This document shows, piece by piece, positions 11,791-22,162 of a stretch of DNA of 64,000 nucleotides (positions are counted from its first letter, which is position 1; each line of letters starts with the position of its first letter). The translations under genes were made by a program, and so were the position numbers. The notes beneath the pieces were generated by a model, which saw nothing but the letters and a program-made list of their open reading frames with translations, ran no database searches and was not told where the DNA came from. Source of the stretch: Topomyia yanbarensis (Eukaryota > Arthropoda > Insecta > Diptera > Culicidae); NCBI RefSeq assembly GCF_030247195.1, contig NC_080670.1, positions 157,740,580 through 157,804,579 of the forward strand, read 5' to 3'.

Positions 11791-12860
11791 ATGGAATCAG
11801 GAAACCCAACGCTCGGTGAATATCTGGACGAAAACAACATTCGGATGGACCAAATAGATGCAAATAGTACGGTAAAATCACAACCAGTTAAGCGTGTCGA
11901 TGATACTTTTTTCGCTCTTTGTTTGCATAAACACGGATCGATTTTGTTTCAAAAAGGGCAAACTCCCGTTTTGAAATCAATGAAAAAGAGAGCTGTTCAA
12001 GTGGTTGTTGATCACATTTCAAGGAAGAAAGGTGTTTCGCTCACCGAACAGCAAGTTCTGAAGAAGCTGAACAACTTAAAGAACCGGGTGAAAGTGAAAT
12101 CCGACGAAAAGGCGACTGGAAATAAAAAAATCGATTTAAGTCGTGGTGAAAAGATCATCTATGACCTTCTCGGAGCTGCTGAAAATCCAGCAATATCCAA
12201 AATTCATTGTAAGTACCATGCTCACGGAATAATTCGCCCGCATAGTTACTCTTATTATTGATGTTTTTAAATAGATGGTGTATCTATTGGAACGTGCAAG
12301 AAAGCCGAAAGCTATTCCGAATCCGATGCAAGCGATTCTGGTTCTTTGAGCCCAGGAGAAGGAACTTCACAAGACAAACGAAACTTACCATCTGAGGCAT
12401 CCACGAGTTCCAAAGCCTATAGAAGCGGTCGACAAAGAAAATCGATGCTATCGAAAGGATCCATTCCTACAAAACACCAGGTATAGTGAAACTTCTAAAT
12501 CAGCAAATAATCAATCACTTAAAACAAGTCATAAACTCAAATCTTCATTAATTCCTATTTCAGGGGTATTTTGAGACGACAGAAACGGCTACTTTGAGCA
12601 CACCTGATTTGCAGCGCCTCGTGCTTGTGAAGCAGTTGAATTACTTTACTGAGCAAACTGAATTGACAAAAAAGATAGAAAAGGTGCTGTCGAAAGCTGA
12701 CCAGGTGTTGAGATCACAAATCTCCAATCAAGAAGATGAACAGTTTTCTGGAACCATTCATTCTGCGGGAGTAGATAGTGAATGCGACAATCATCGATCA
12801 GATGATGACTACAAAGAGCAAAACCACCAACCGGATACAGATACGGAGGATTCTATTTAA
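11791..12860 (+). CDS. Harbinger Myb/SANT-like accessory protein, three exons
   Basis: Exons 11791-12208, 12275-12480 and 12564-12860 join in frame (phases 1 and 0) to 306 codons plus stop, with GTAAGT and GTATAG donors and AATAG and TTTCAG acceptors. Residues about 35-120 form a trihelix-like basic domain: DTFFALCLHKHGSILFQKG, then VVVDHISRKKGVSLTEQQVL and KKLNNLKNRVKVKSDEKATG NKK. Spacing and the xQVxKKLxNLKxRxK pattern are those of Myb/SANT DNA-binding partners encoded by PIF/Harbinger elements. These bind subterminal repeats and carry the transposase into the nucleus. The middle is Ser-rich and the C-terminus (LSTPDLQRLVLVKQLNYF) is a likely helix. No stop or frameshift was found, so this gene looks intact, unlike the transposase. 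AATAAA occurs about 130 bp downstream. Confidence 0.72.
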
Positions 12861-13025
12861 TCTTATTAACGATAATTTTTTTACACATAATCGAATTTCT
12901 CTTTCTACATGCAGGCTACACAACAACCCAGAAATTAGCCATTGGAATTTAACTAAAACTGGATTAAAAAACTACGCACAGAAATATATTGAAATAAATT
13001 ATGATATATTTATGTAATATGGCGT

Positions 13026-14110
13026 TTACAATTGAAATAAATATGTTGTAATAGCATTACGTCTTGCTTGACCTCTTTTTTTATCATTGTTATTTATTTC
13101 ATCAAGCATTGGAACATGTATATTTCTATTACTTGTGGGTCGAACCTCTTCAAATTCTTCATCCTTTAAATATTTGGCTATATTGTGCAACACAAAATAA
13201 GACAGAATCATGCTTGGAATACGACGTGTATTAACTCGTACTTTCGATTGCAGGAATGGAAACCTCCGCTTGACCTGACCAAACACTCGTTCTATTATGA
13301 CTCGTTCACTGCTATGAATTTTATTGTACCGTTGTTGTTGGGGGGTATTGGGATTTCTGAATGGAGTCATGACCCAAGGAGCAATTCCATAGCCATCATC
13401 ACCTAGCAATAAGGCTTCGGCAGGATTCTCATGCATTACCTGAAACACTGATGAATTTTTCCATATTCTAGAATCGTGTACAGATCCTGGCCATGTACAA
13501 TCAATACTGGTGAACAATTCGTTTGCATCACATGTAGCTTGTATATTGAACGATTTTAAACCTTTTCTATTCACATATTCATCTGCATGTTCATATGGAC
13601 TTTGAATAATGACATGAGTGCAGTCCAATGCTCCTATTGAGTCCGGAAATTTGAACTTTCTACGCCATATATTCTTAGCCGCATCCATATCTTCTTTCGT
13701 GACCGGAAATTTAATCCAATCAGAAGATTTTGATGCAATTTTTTGGCATACGTTCCAAATAGTTTTGCTGACAGTCGTTTGGTGTATTCCAATATCTTCC
13801 CCAACACCAACCTAGAAATATGCACATATTTCATAAATTTAACGTTATTAGATGTATAACAAAAAGCTGTTTTATTATTCCAAAACAAAACTGTTTACCT
13901 GGAATCCGGGATCTCCAACATATCGAAGAAAAATTAAATTACTAAAGCACCGCCTCTAGTTTCATGAGATGAACCGAGAAAATGAGCAGCTAACCATTCG
14001 ACATTATTTTCTGTAAACCGGTATTAGTGCTTAAAACTGCCTAATTCATTGCTACGCCGTGTTCTATATATTTTACGACGTCGAACACTAAAATCCATAA
14101 ACATGGCCAT
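13026..14110 (-). pseudogene. PIF/Harbinger DDE transposase, one intron, N-terminal damage
   Basis: The downstream exon (13026-13811) is open and carries the whole catalytic core: first Asp in GALDCTHVII, second in WPGSVHDSRIWKNS, then LLGDDGYGI, and the Glu in RVIIERVFGQVKRRFPFL. This matches HARBI1-type DDE enzymes that cut and paste at 3-bp targets. A second exon ending YVGDPGFQ at about 13900 joins through an intron with a GTAAAC donor to VGVGEDIGIHQTTVSKTIWN, the helix-turn-helix region. Upstream, the reading continues to MAMFMDFSVRRR (start 14110) but contains an in-frame stop near 14040 and a one-base frame change near 13950. I infer an enzyme recently lost, because the core is still clean. 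Confidence 0.82.
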
Positions 14111-14375
14111 TTTTGTGTTGGATCACCAGTATGTTGTGTTCTAATTGTTTCCAAGAAGCAACAGTTACTAGATGGATTTTCATAGGACGCACGAAAAAAC
14201 AGCCTCTTAGCACAACTACTTTAAATATGTATGAAATTTTGAAAATGTGTTGGTTGCTGCGAAAAACACATATTTCATTGACATAAATGGTTACACATAA
14301 GATGTTAGAAAAAATTGCAAAAATAACTTTAGATTCACTGTAACTCTAAACTAACACAAACTAATTCTTTATAAA

Positions 14376-14800
14376 ATGCATATGGGTCATTCCACGCGAA
14401 ATGATCGAACAATTGGCAAACTTCAAATAGGCCTTTGTGAATTTAAACCTATTTTGGAGAACTTGTTCACCTATGGTCAATATAAAACCTGTTTTAATCC
14501 ACCTATCGGTGCAATCGTGCCTTTCTCATTTCTGCATAATCGATTATTTTCAATATTTATTATTATTTTTCGAGATTTCATCAAATTTCGACGTTTTATG
14601 CATTTTAAAGACACTTGGCATCAAAAATAAAAATTCGATTTTTAAATTTTCCTTTTCAGTTCCTCCTTCTATGAACTCAGGAACCGTCGTATGTCGGCCA
14701 ATGTCAAAGCGACTTTGGGGTGTCATTAGTGATCTAGACTGTTATAGTGGTATCAATTTATATGCGTGGTCGCACTCTTAACCCTCAAAAGGCAAGCTAT
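14376..14800. repeat. Interspersed repeat related to 20.7-21.1 kb
   Basis: Shares TTTATATGNG...GCACTCTT and the GAGAAAGGCA motif (here inverted, at 14513) with the repeat at 20690-21080. The sequence falls inside the transposase-upstream arm of the Harbinger element and is presumably an insertion. Ends could not be fixed. Confidence 0.4.
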
Positions 14801-14954
14801 AATAGTGACTTCAAGAAGCATCACTCGTAAGACCCAACGAAATCGTAAGCCTCGTTTTTATCGTTTTATCAGTGAGAGAATCGAGATCCCGAAAAGATTC
14901 GATCAATTGTAACATTTCAGGATTAGTTAAAGTTTAAAATTAGTTAAAGTGAAA

Positions 14955-15792
14955 ATGGAGCTTAATCTCGCTGAAGTTACGTACATTCAGCTCCATCACG
15001 TAAAAAACTGTGTTTTGATCACGTTTAGAAGCTTAGCACAGGTCGAAAACTTCATTGCAAAGAACAACATGCAACACGAGGTCGAATTTAATAACACCAG
15101 TATCAAGATCCCCGTGCATATGGAAAACGACATGGTGGACGTGCGTATCCATGATTTGGCCCCGCGAACTAGGGAAGATTACATCAAACGAATCATGTCG
15201 CAATATGGCGAAGTAGAATCTATTACGAATGACACCTGGAGAAATTAAATAATAAATACCTTCTTACATGACTATCGAATGCAAATCATCGAAGGATGGC
15301 GTGACCTATAAGCAAACAACACTAATCACATATCCCGGGCAGACCCCAACATGCCAATTCTGTAACCATACAGTCCACTACGGAAAAACATGCGCCGAAG
15401 CAACTAGTCAAAACTCATCTACTACAGCCAACAAGCCTAACAAGCAGCCACCGACACCTTCAGATCAACCAAAAACAACGATCCAATTAACCAATACTGC
15501 AGGTACAACGACCACGACAACCACTCCCAAACCAACAACTAGCATCGCCAATAAAAAAGCAAATACCGAAGCAGATGGACATTCAACAGCGACCCGTAAG
15601 AACAAGAAACAAATAAGAACCTCTGATCGTGAACAGCAAGAAAGCAGTACCGATGACGACATGGACGGGAACGATAACGCGAAAGAAGAAGGCAGACTGA
15701 ATGAGCCCCAAGCGGCTTCACCGCCAAAGAAAAAGATTTCAACACGCTGCAGCAAACTGCGTCAACAAGATTTGGCAGACCGACATTCTTAG
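14955..15792 (+). pseudogene. Non-LTR ORF1 (RRM plus zinc knuckle), copy 3, with internal deletion
   Basis: The first frame, from MELNLAEVTYIQLHHVKNCV to QYGEVESITNDTWRN, ends at a stop at 15248. The protein resumes at about 15268 with VTYKQTTLITYPGQTPTCQF. Comparison with the 10.4 kb copy shows that roughly 30 codons between TWRN and PSY are deleted. The knuckle CQFCNHTVHYGKTC is a perfect CX2CX4HX4C. It is followed by a Thr/Pro-rich linker and a mixed-charge tail (DDDMDGNDNAKEE ... SPPKKK). Within about 40 bp of the stop comes the 3' terminal hairpin, so no ORF2 existed in this copy. It sits inside the Harbinger element. Confidence 0.8.
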
Positions 15793-15905
15793 ATTTTTTT
15801 TTAATTTTTACTTATTGTAAAAAAAAATTAAAAGACCCACGGCTCCGTTGTGCTAACGCATTGAGCCGTTTCAAATAAATGTTTAGATTAAAAAAAAATA
15901 AAACT
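15793..15905 (+). mobile_element. 3' end of the ORF1-only element with terminal hairpin
   Basis: A T- and A-rich spacer leads to CCACGGCTCCGTT, a loop containing GCTAACGCATT, and GAGCCGT (stem ACGGCTC/GAGCCGT at 15839-15869). TCAAATAAAT and an A-run follow. The same structure is at 10202-10232 on the minus strand, again directly after ORF1. Such 3' hairpins are the usual recognition site for a LINE reverse transcriptase. Confidence 0.7.
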
Positions 15906-16199
15906 CATTATTAAAAAGTTGAAAAAAAAAATTCCATCTTGACGCATCGACGGATCCCCCAGCGGATTGTAAATGTCCAAAACTATTGATTTTCAACGGC
16001 CAACAACTTCCCCTTCAACGATACTAGGTGACCGCTAATATTTTGCTTGCAGTCCTATATAAGCCACAAATGTCGTTCACTACATTCATTTTGAACCGCT
16101 GCTATGAAATTTGTTTGCAACAGTTCTAACGCAACGGATGATGAAAGTTAGACACAGGGCCATTACATACATTTGCAACTGTTAGCGAACCAAACCAAA

Positions 16200-17020
16200 C
16201 TACGGCACCAAGCCTAATAACCAAACTTTCAGGAACATGTAACAGGCACGTTCAGTAGCACGAACGTTTTTGCTTTTCTCTCGTCCGTTTACATGCACAG
16301 CAGCCGTAGTCAAACTTGCACCGGGGCTGTCGTGTTTCCCTAACTTTCGTATAGAAATGTCATTTGAAATGACTTCTTCCAGCCTTGCTCTCCAGTCCAT
16401 GTTCACCGTTAGTGAAGGGTTACAGAATGTAACATCGATTATAGACTCCCTCTCGTCTCTTCGAAATATGCTAAAGGAACCTTCATTGCACAATCGTAGG
16501 TCCAAGTTCACATATCTCCTCTTGTGTTCGTTATTCTACTGCCCACTTCACAACCCAGGTATTGCTTTTGCCCCTCTCTTGTATATAGAATCTTATTTCT
16601 AGTCTTAAGATAGCTGTAAATTTTTTTTCTCTTTCATAAAAAAAATATTTCAACATTATAACCTCCTAGTTTGAAGATATCCAAAATGTAAAAACAAGAG
16701 AATTTGGCACCGCTAAGCTAACGCATTTGTGCCTATCAAATAAACGAAATGAATAAATAAAAACCAAGGTATTGAAGTCACCACCAATGACTATCAGCGT
16801 TCGTTGTTTGGTCGGTCACCCACTGTTCGGTTAACTGTTCCAACATTATACTGAACTGTACCACTATCCAACTTGTAGGTGCGAAACAGCTGCACATGAA
16901 GACCCGTTGATTTTGGCGATCACGAAGCCTTTTGTTCACGAGTTTTCTGAAGTTAACTCGGACCCTCGCTATCCGTGAAATAGCTCGACCTTTCATCCAT
17001 TTAATTTCCGTCATTCATCT
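16200..17020 (-). pseudogene. R1-type LINE endonuclease fragment, split by a LINE-tail insertion
   Basis: Two minus-strand pieces belong together. The upstream one (16778-17014) carries FMCSCFAPTSWIVVQF and MLEQLTEQWV, as in the apurinic-type endonuclease of R1-clade elements. The downstream one (16200-16511) carries LDLRLCNEGSFSIFRRDERE SIIDVTF and NMDWR, the region that precedes the SDH motif. They are separated by a 197-bp insertion with its own duplication. Removing that insertion restores the GGDFN-type neighbourhood. Stops and frame changes show that it is dead. Confidence 0.7.
16565..16761 (+). mobile_element. 5'-truncated LINE tail inside the R1-type endonuclease
   Basis: A 197-bp insertion flanked by AACCMAGGTATTG (16552-16564 and 16762-16774, one mismatch). 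It contains only a 3' end: GGCACCGCTAAGCTAACGCA, then TTTGTGCC, TATCAAATAAACG and A-rich sequence. GGCAC/GTGCC (16706-16733) forms a hairpin whose loop shares CTAACGCATT with the ORF1-only tails, although the stem bases differ. Strong 5' truncation is typical of non-LTR insertion. Confidence 0.75.
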
Positions 17021-17113
17021 TGCTTTCCGCCATTCTATCCATCTATTAGGCTATATAGATCCTCGGCGAGCTTGAACCATTTAGCCACGAACTCCACTCG
17101 GATATTACCCAGC

Positions 17114-17257
17114 GGTAAGTTACCGCAAGGCATTTCTGTGAGTCGTTTAGCTTCCGTTTTCGTGAGCTATTTAGCTTTCATTTCAGTGATCCATTTCGCT
17201 CCTGATAGCATGAGCCATTTAACTTCGGTTTCCGTAAGCCATTTAGTTCCCAGCTTT
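17114..17257 (+). repeat. 24-bp tandem repeat, five to six units
   Basis: Units start at 17138, 17162, 17186, 17210 and 17234, exactly 24 bp apart, with a weaker one at 17114. The consensus is near GTGAGCCATTTAGCTTCCNT. One related unit (gtgagccatttaattctccg) stands alone at about 17391. Eight codons per unit keep a frame open, but I see no protein family in it. Confidence 0.7.
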
Positions 17258-18549
17258 GTTGCGACCTACTCAGATAGTCCCTGGCGTTAAACTCACCTTA
17301 ATCCGACTGAGAGTTCCCCGGTGCCGGAATTTCTCTCGATACCTATGCCGGTTTGTGAACCAATTAGCTCTCAGTTTGGTTACGATACAAGTGAGCCATT
17401 TAATTCTCCGCTTCTTCGCGAGCTAGTCGATGTAGTCCTCGGCGATAGGTCAAGCCTCCATAACGAGCCAACCAGTAGGTGCCGAGGTCTGTCGTCAATT
17501 TTCACTACAAGAAAATATTCTCAGAAGATAACTTTTGAAAAAGAAACTTAGATAATTCCATTTAAAATATTAGGCACATTTTTGTCGAATATATACAATT
17601 TTTCAAATTGTAATAAAATATTTCGGGGAGGAGCAGCTGCAAAAAAGGTGTTTCGAGAAAAACAGTTTGTTGAAGTTGTTGAACTTTTCAGTACGCTCAT
17701 TTCATCACCACCGCCGCTGCCACTGGTCTACAGGGCGTCGGCCATCCCAACCTACCGTGGTAGTGAACCATTAAAATTTAGAATGTTTCTTTTTATACCA
17801 AGTGTAGCTTATCAAACGTCCAAAATCTTCTCTGTATCTCCAAAACCCCGGAATTCGGTAAACAAAAGAGGCCTACAATGCCCGTTTCAAGACTTCCATA
17901 CCAGAAGTCGGAGTTTTAGCAAGTCCCTGGGGGCATCGCATTCTTCCGAAGCGAGATACTTATATGGTGTGCCGACTGATTACAAAATTGACATGTAAGG
18001 TTTTGTCCTTGATACGTTCACAGGTCTGAGCAGTTCAAGGATGTCCTGGAAAAAACTCCACCCAGTTTACAACGAAACGTCCCATTTGTCTGAAGTGTGA
18101 TTTCCAGTCAAGTCCAACGAAGATTCGTACGATAAGCGTTATGTCAACTGTCGTAGAATGATCAACTGAATCTGCCACTTTACGATGATCGATACGTCTA
18201 TTCAGCAAATTAAAGACGGGCATCGCAGATGATCTTAAAATTTTCGGCTTCGTCAAGTCACATAGTCCTAAGCTTCATCAATTTGACTCACTTGACTTGT
18301 TCTACCACGCAATCAAACACGCGGAAAAGTAAATCAATATTTTCCAGAAAAAAATTATTTCATTGCGAATTATAAAATAATTATGTAGTGACAGATTTTT
18401 CGTTTGACCAGAATCCATGTTTTTTGTAACCACTTAATTAAATATTTTCGTTATTCAAATTTATCACATGATTAGCTTAAAGTGAGCATATAATTAAAGA
18501 AAAAACTATGCTTGCCACTACTACCAAAACACAAAAATATAGCACCCAC
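17258..18549. other. Right arm of the Harbinger element, no gene recognised
   Basis: A 138-codon frame (17582-17998) is open, but it has no motif or homologue that I know, and its composition looks random. The last 160 bp hold the subterminal GGTATGAATAAAAA repeats and GTAAAGTC/GTAAATGC words also seen at the left end. Confidence 0.5.
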
Positions 18550-18711
18550 TTTTTATTCATACCAGAATAGCGTTTACTATGATCGAAAAAGTAAAGTCAC
18601 ATGCTCGAAAGTTGCTTGTAGTAAATGCTTTTTTTATTCATACCAATGCTACTTTACTACTAGCATCTGCTAGTTTTTGAAGTAAATTCTTTTTTATTCA
18701 TACGGCCCATT

Positions 18712-19297
18712 GTCATCTCCCGGAGTAAATGGTGTCCTCTCTGTTATTTTTAAAAAAGGGCGGTTTGGTGGAACTCCGACATTTAAAAAAAATGTCAGGA
18801 AAACCGCAATTTATTGATGCGATATACTCTTCAACGCATCCTTGGCGCAATACTTTTAATGTAGAATACATAAATTTAAGCTTCCAATATCGGCTGTAAC
18901 AGCCGCGTCAGTTTTTGAACGTTAATAACTTCCATTATACTTAGCAGAATGCTTTGATGGGTCAGGCCATTTTGTCGAAAATATATTCAGCACTAAGGTA
19001 AAAAAACATAGCAAACCTCAGAAGAATATCGAATACTTTTTAGCCACAAGTAGGACTTATGTAAATCATAAGATTGTCGTATGAAACGGCATTTGTTTTG
19101 TATAATCTGTTTGCTATGATTTGATTTTCCATATGGTATCTTTGATTCTTCATAAACCAAATATTAAGCATTTCTCTTATGTTCATGAGAATCATAAGAT
19201 GCTCGAATGTGATTCAAATGGGTGACATATGCAATATCTAATAAAATTGTAAGATAATCATAAAACTCGTATGTTTACATATTAATCTTATGAAAAC
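18712..19297. other. No gene seen
   Basis: AT-rich sequence with no coding signal, between the Harbinger right end and SINE copy B. Confidence 0.5.
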
Positions 19298-19308
19298 ATA
19301 GTTTTGCT

Positions 19309-19474
19309 GGGGGTGGGCGTAGCGTAGTTGGTAAATCGATTGCCTTGTACGCAGCGTATATGGGTTCGAGTCGCGACCCCACACATAGGGTTAGAAATTT
19401 TTCATAAGAGATTTTTCCAACTCGAAGAGGTGAATGACCTTAAGGTTAAAACCTCTATAATCGAAATAAAAAAA
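19309..19474 (+). mobile_element. tRNA-derived SINE, copy B
   Basis: Same family as 7006-7177: GGGCGTAGCGTAGTTGGTAA head, B box GGGTTCGAGTCG, body CATAGGGTTAGAAATTTTTC, and A-rich tail. It is flanked by the 11-bp duplication atagttttgct (19298-19308 and 19475-19485). It differs from copy A at scattered positions only, so both are relatively young. Confidence 0.88.
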
Positions 19475-19485
19475 ATAGTTTTGCT

Positions 19486-20689
19486 ACTTTCCTGCGCATC
19501 ATAAGTTAATTCTTATAATATTCACTGTATGTTTTGGCTGAGTGTAGTATTAAAATTTGGAGTATGTATAACATGCATTAATAACAAAAAAACTGTGTTT
19601 TGAAAAATCTTTCGAAAACTACTCTGAAATGGTGAAAATTCTCATCTCGGTCAGATTGCCGTCAATATGGTGCACCACCCGAACACTTAAAATGATGAAA
19701 AATTTTAAATATAGGTCCGCTACAGATTTGTTTCTATTATCATTTGTATTTGGCTGTTTGGGGTCAACGGAGGGCTGTACAATACCGAGAACGTAATATT
19801 TGTGAGCTGGACATGGCTGATGTATGAAGCAGTTTGTATCGTTACATGCTACTAGCAGAAGCATTTCCTAAGGGTCGAAGGTATCATACACACACAAAAA
19901 AACCGGATTTAAGTCTGGCCAAAGCTCGCTCGTGATTGGTTCCCGTTAATTTCATGCATCGAACGGCAAATCTTGAACGGAAAGAATTGTGATTTCAGAC
20001 GGTTTCAGCAAGTCCAGAGACTGTATGTCAATACCAGGAGAGAAGATAATTATTAGGATTCTTCTCCGTGGAATTTGAGCAATTACGTGCTAGTAACCAA
20101 AATTAATTAGAACAAAAATATCCAACCCGGAGAATATTTTCTTTGACAAACAAATTAGTCTTTATCAGCGCCATCAAACCACTCAAAAGAATTAAATTTG
20201 AAATATTTTTCCTTCGCCAGCTATGATTTGTCAAAAATCTCAATGTAGAAGCCCGAGGATGTATTTCGTGCTTGATCACATACCAATACTTTCTTTAAAT
20301 GATCCAGTGGTTAATTTTGTAATGTGAAATATTCTATGCTGGGCAAAATTATAACTGGCAATTATATCCGAACCGCATCCAGGACAACAGCCAAGCCCGG
20401 AAATAGTAAAAGTCAGAAGCGACCAACGAGAATCGACAGCAGCGCCTCTCCCCCGCCAACGCCGACGACAAAAACGCCAACAAAGATGGTCAGGATCATC
20501 ATCATTTTTATAAAGTATAATTTGAAAAACCATTTGAGACTTGGTTCATGAAAATCGGTTTAGTTAACACCGATGTGACTTTAATTCTGGAATGCGTCCA
20601 GAACCCGAGAGTTCCAGAACAGTCGATAGTGGACAATATATTCAAAGAATCTTTGATTGGCCATGTGGACAAAATTGCTTTGAATGATC
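19486..20689. other. No gene seen
   Basis: Two overlapping frames near 20276-20551 on opposite strands have low-complexity products and no recognisable domain. Nothing else stands out. Confidence 0.5.
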
Positions 20690-21080
20690 ATTTGTGATCT
20701 AGACCCCCCCAATGCAAGTTAAGTTGGACCCTTTTTAATACGTAGTACACGATTTGAACATCATGGTGTTACCAGTTTATATGGGAATTTGCGGTGTGGA
20801 CGCACTCTTCAAGCCCTAACTCCGGAACCGTAAGTCCGATCAACAAAAATTTCAATAGCAGATTATGGGAGCGTTATACCGTTCATTTGAAATTAAGTTT
20901 GAGCGATTCGGTTAAAAAAATGAGTAAGTTTTGAAAATAGGCACACACATACACACATACACATACAGACATTTGCTGATATTGACGAACTGAGTCGAAT
21001 GATATAACACTCGGCCCTCCGTTAAAAAGGCGAATTTCACAGTGATTGCATATCCTCTCTATTGAGAAAGGCACAAATGA
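20690..21080. repeat. Interspersed repeat with CA-rich tract
   Basis: Contains GTGGACGCACTCTTCAAGCC, a short (CA)n tract with CATACA variants (20941-20971), ATATAACACTCGGCCCTCCG and CACAGTGATTGCATA followed by GAGAAAGGCA. The same words occur at 14.5-14.8 kb, partly inverted. From memory, this type of sequence is common in Aedes genomes. The ends are not resolved. Confidence 0.45.
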
Positions 21081-21100
21081 TAATATTTCGGTAATATTAA

Positions 21101-21320
21101 GGTTCAACTGAGAAAGCTTAGAAAAGCGGCCATCTTGGAAAACGAAAAAAGCAGTTTTTTCTCACATCATTGGAAAATCTTCATGAAAATCACTCAGCGA
21201 TACTCTACCAATGCCCCGAATACATTGATTCATTTTCATGAAGATTTTCCCAACGGTGTGAAAAAACTGCTTTTTTCGCTTTCCAAGATGGCCGCTTATT
21301 GAGGCGTTCTCAGTTGAACC
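21101..21320. mobile_element. MITE with long inverted repeats, TTAA-flanked
   Basis: GGTTCAACTGAGAA starts both arms. The arms match over about 90 bp, including GCGGCCATCTTGGAAA and GCAGTTTTTTC, leaving a loop of about 40 bp. TTAA flanks both ends (21097-21100, 21321-21324). The symmetry extends through ATTAA, so TA is an alternative duplication. It has no coding capacity. As RNA it would fold into a near-complete hairpin. Confidence 0.75.
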
Positions 21321-21324
21321 TTAA

Positions 21325-22038
21325 TAGTAATGATAGATATTCGCCAGTCAAAAACAAGATTTCAATTTCGCTTTCTCACCAGCAAACCATAGGTTCTGTG
21401 CCAGTTACTGATGAGATTATTTCGAAACGTGAAACTCAACTATATTTAAATAAATTGTGTCTTTCATGCACAAATGTTGATTAATCAAAATTTACTCTTT
21501 AGAAAGAATCCTTCCGTAATTCCAATATATGTTTGGTCTTCTTGGTCATTGTGCTGTCTAGCAATACTATTTCCGATTGAATTTGTTTGGAATAGTCTAA
21601 TTAATCCATCATTAATAACCGGATGTTTTGAACTTGTATGTATATATAGTTGTTACAGAGTTCAAGTACATTTTTAAGGCAGTGATGAAATAGTCCACGT
21701 TGTCAGTCAAAGGAAAATAAATTTTGATAGGCTTAAAACGGGTGGCAACAAAATATTCGGAATTCTGGCTGATTGCTACGGGATTTCCTGCTCAAATGCA
21801 TCGACGTTACGAAATGCTTTGAATTTTGACAGACACCAGACAGGAAGCTGTTACTTGGAGAAGACGAAGACTAATGTTCCATCAGTAAAGGTCAGGACAA
21901 AATTAAAAAGAACATTTCATATATTATTTCACTATTGACAATTCTAATTCCAATGTCATTCCGATTGCTTTTATTGTAACAAAATAATATTTCGTCAACG
22001 ATAAAACAGTATTATGTTCAGCACTACTTTATAATTAC
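21325..22038. other. No gene seen (intron DNA)
   Basis: Only short frames without recognisable domains. The right boundary is the splice donor of the candidate AMP deaminase first exon. Confidence 0.5.
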
Positions 22039-22162
22039 CTGTCGACGGGAAATAATCGTGGATCAGAATTTGCGGCGATCGAGGTGATATCACCAGATTT
22101 GGCAAATCAAGTGACGAATCCCGGCGAGCATCGACCTTGAGCAGCATTCCACGGGCACTCAT
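22039..22162 (-). CDS. AMPdeam: AMP deaminase, candidate alternative first exon A
   Basis: On the minus strand ACAAACATG, a good insect start context, opens a 41-codon frame. It begins MSARGMLLKVDARRDSSLDL, passes through a Ser/Pro-rich part (NLVISPRSPQILIH) and ends DYFPST plus one base. The donor GTAATT follows at 22038. The leftover single base fits the two-base start of the exon at 8479-8671, giving ...PST-AQCNESP. Animal AMP deaminases have divergent, alternatively promoted N-termini, so a short unrelated first exon is expected. The link to the 8.5 kb exon is inferred from strand, phase and position, not from homology. Confidence 0.55.

Larger units (their letters stand above)
11550..18708. 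mobile_element. PIF/Harbinger DNA transposon, 7.2 kb, with nested insertions
   Basis: The ends are GGGTCGTATGAATAAAAA (left) and the reverse complement of GGGCCGTATGAATAAAAA (right), an 18-bp terminal inverted repeat with one mismatch. ATT flanks both sides (11547-11549 and 18709-18711), a 3-bp duplication as expected for this superfamily, although TWA is the commoner target. GGTATGAATAAAAA recurs inside the left end (11641) and, inverted, inside the right end (18550-18563, 18631-18644). It carries the two genes typical of Harbinger elements, a Myb-like protein and a DDE transposase, arranged convergently. The 14.4-17.3 kb interior is later insertions: an interspersed repeat, an ORF1 element, an R1-type endonuclease piece and a LINE tail. 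Confidence 0.82.

Noticed and set aside
17582..17998. 138-codon frame in the Harbinger right arm
   Set aside because: No recognisable domain and no supporting splice or start context; probably chance.
20941..20971. CA microsatellite as a separate feature
   Set aside because: It is short and imperfect and lies within a larger interspersed repeat.
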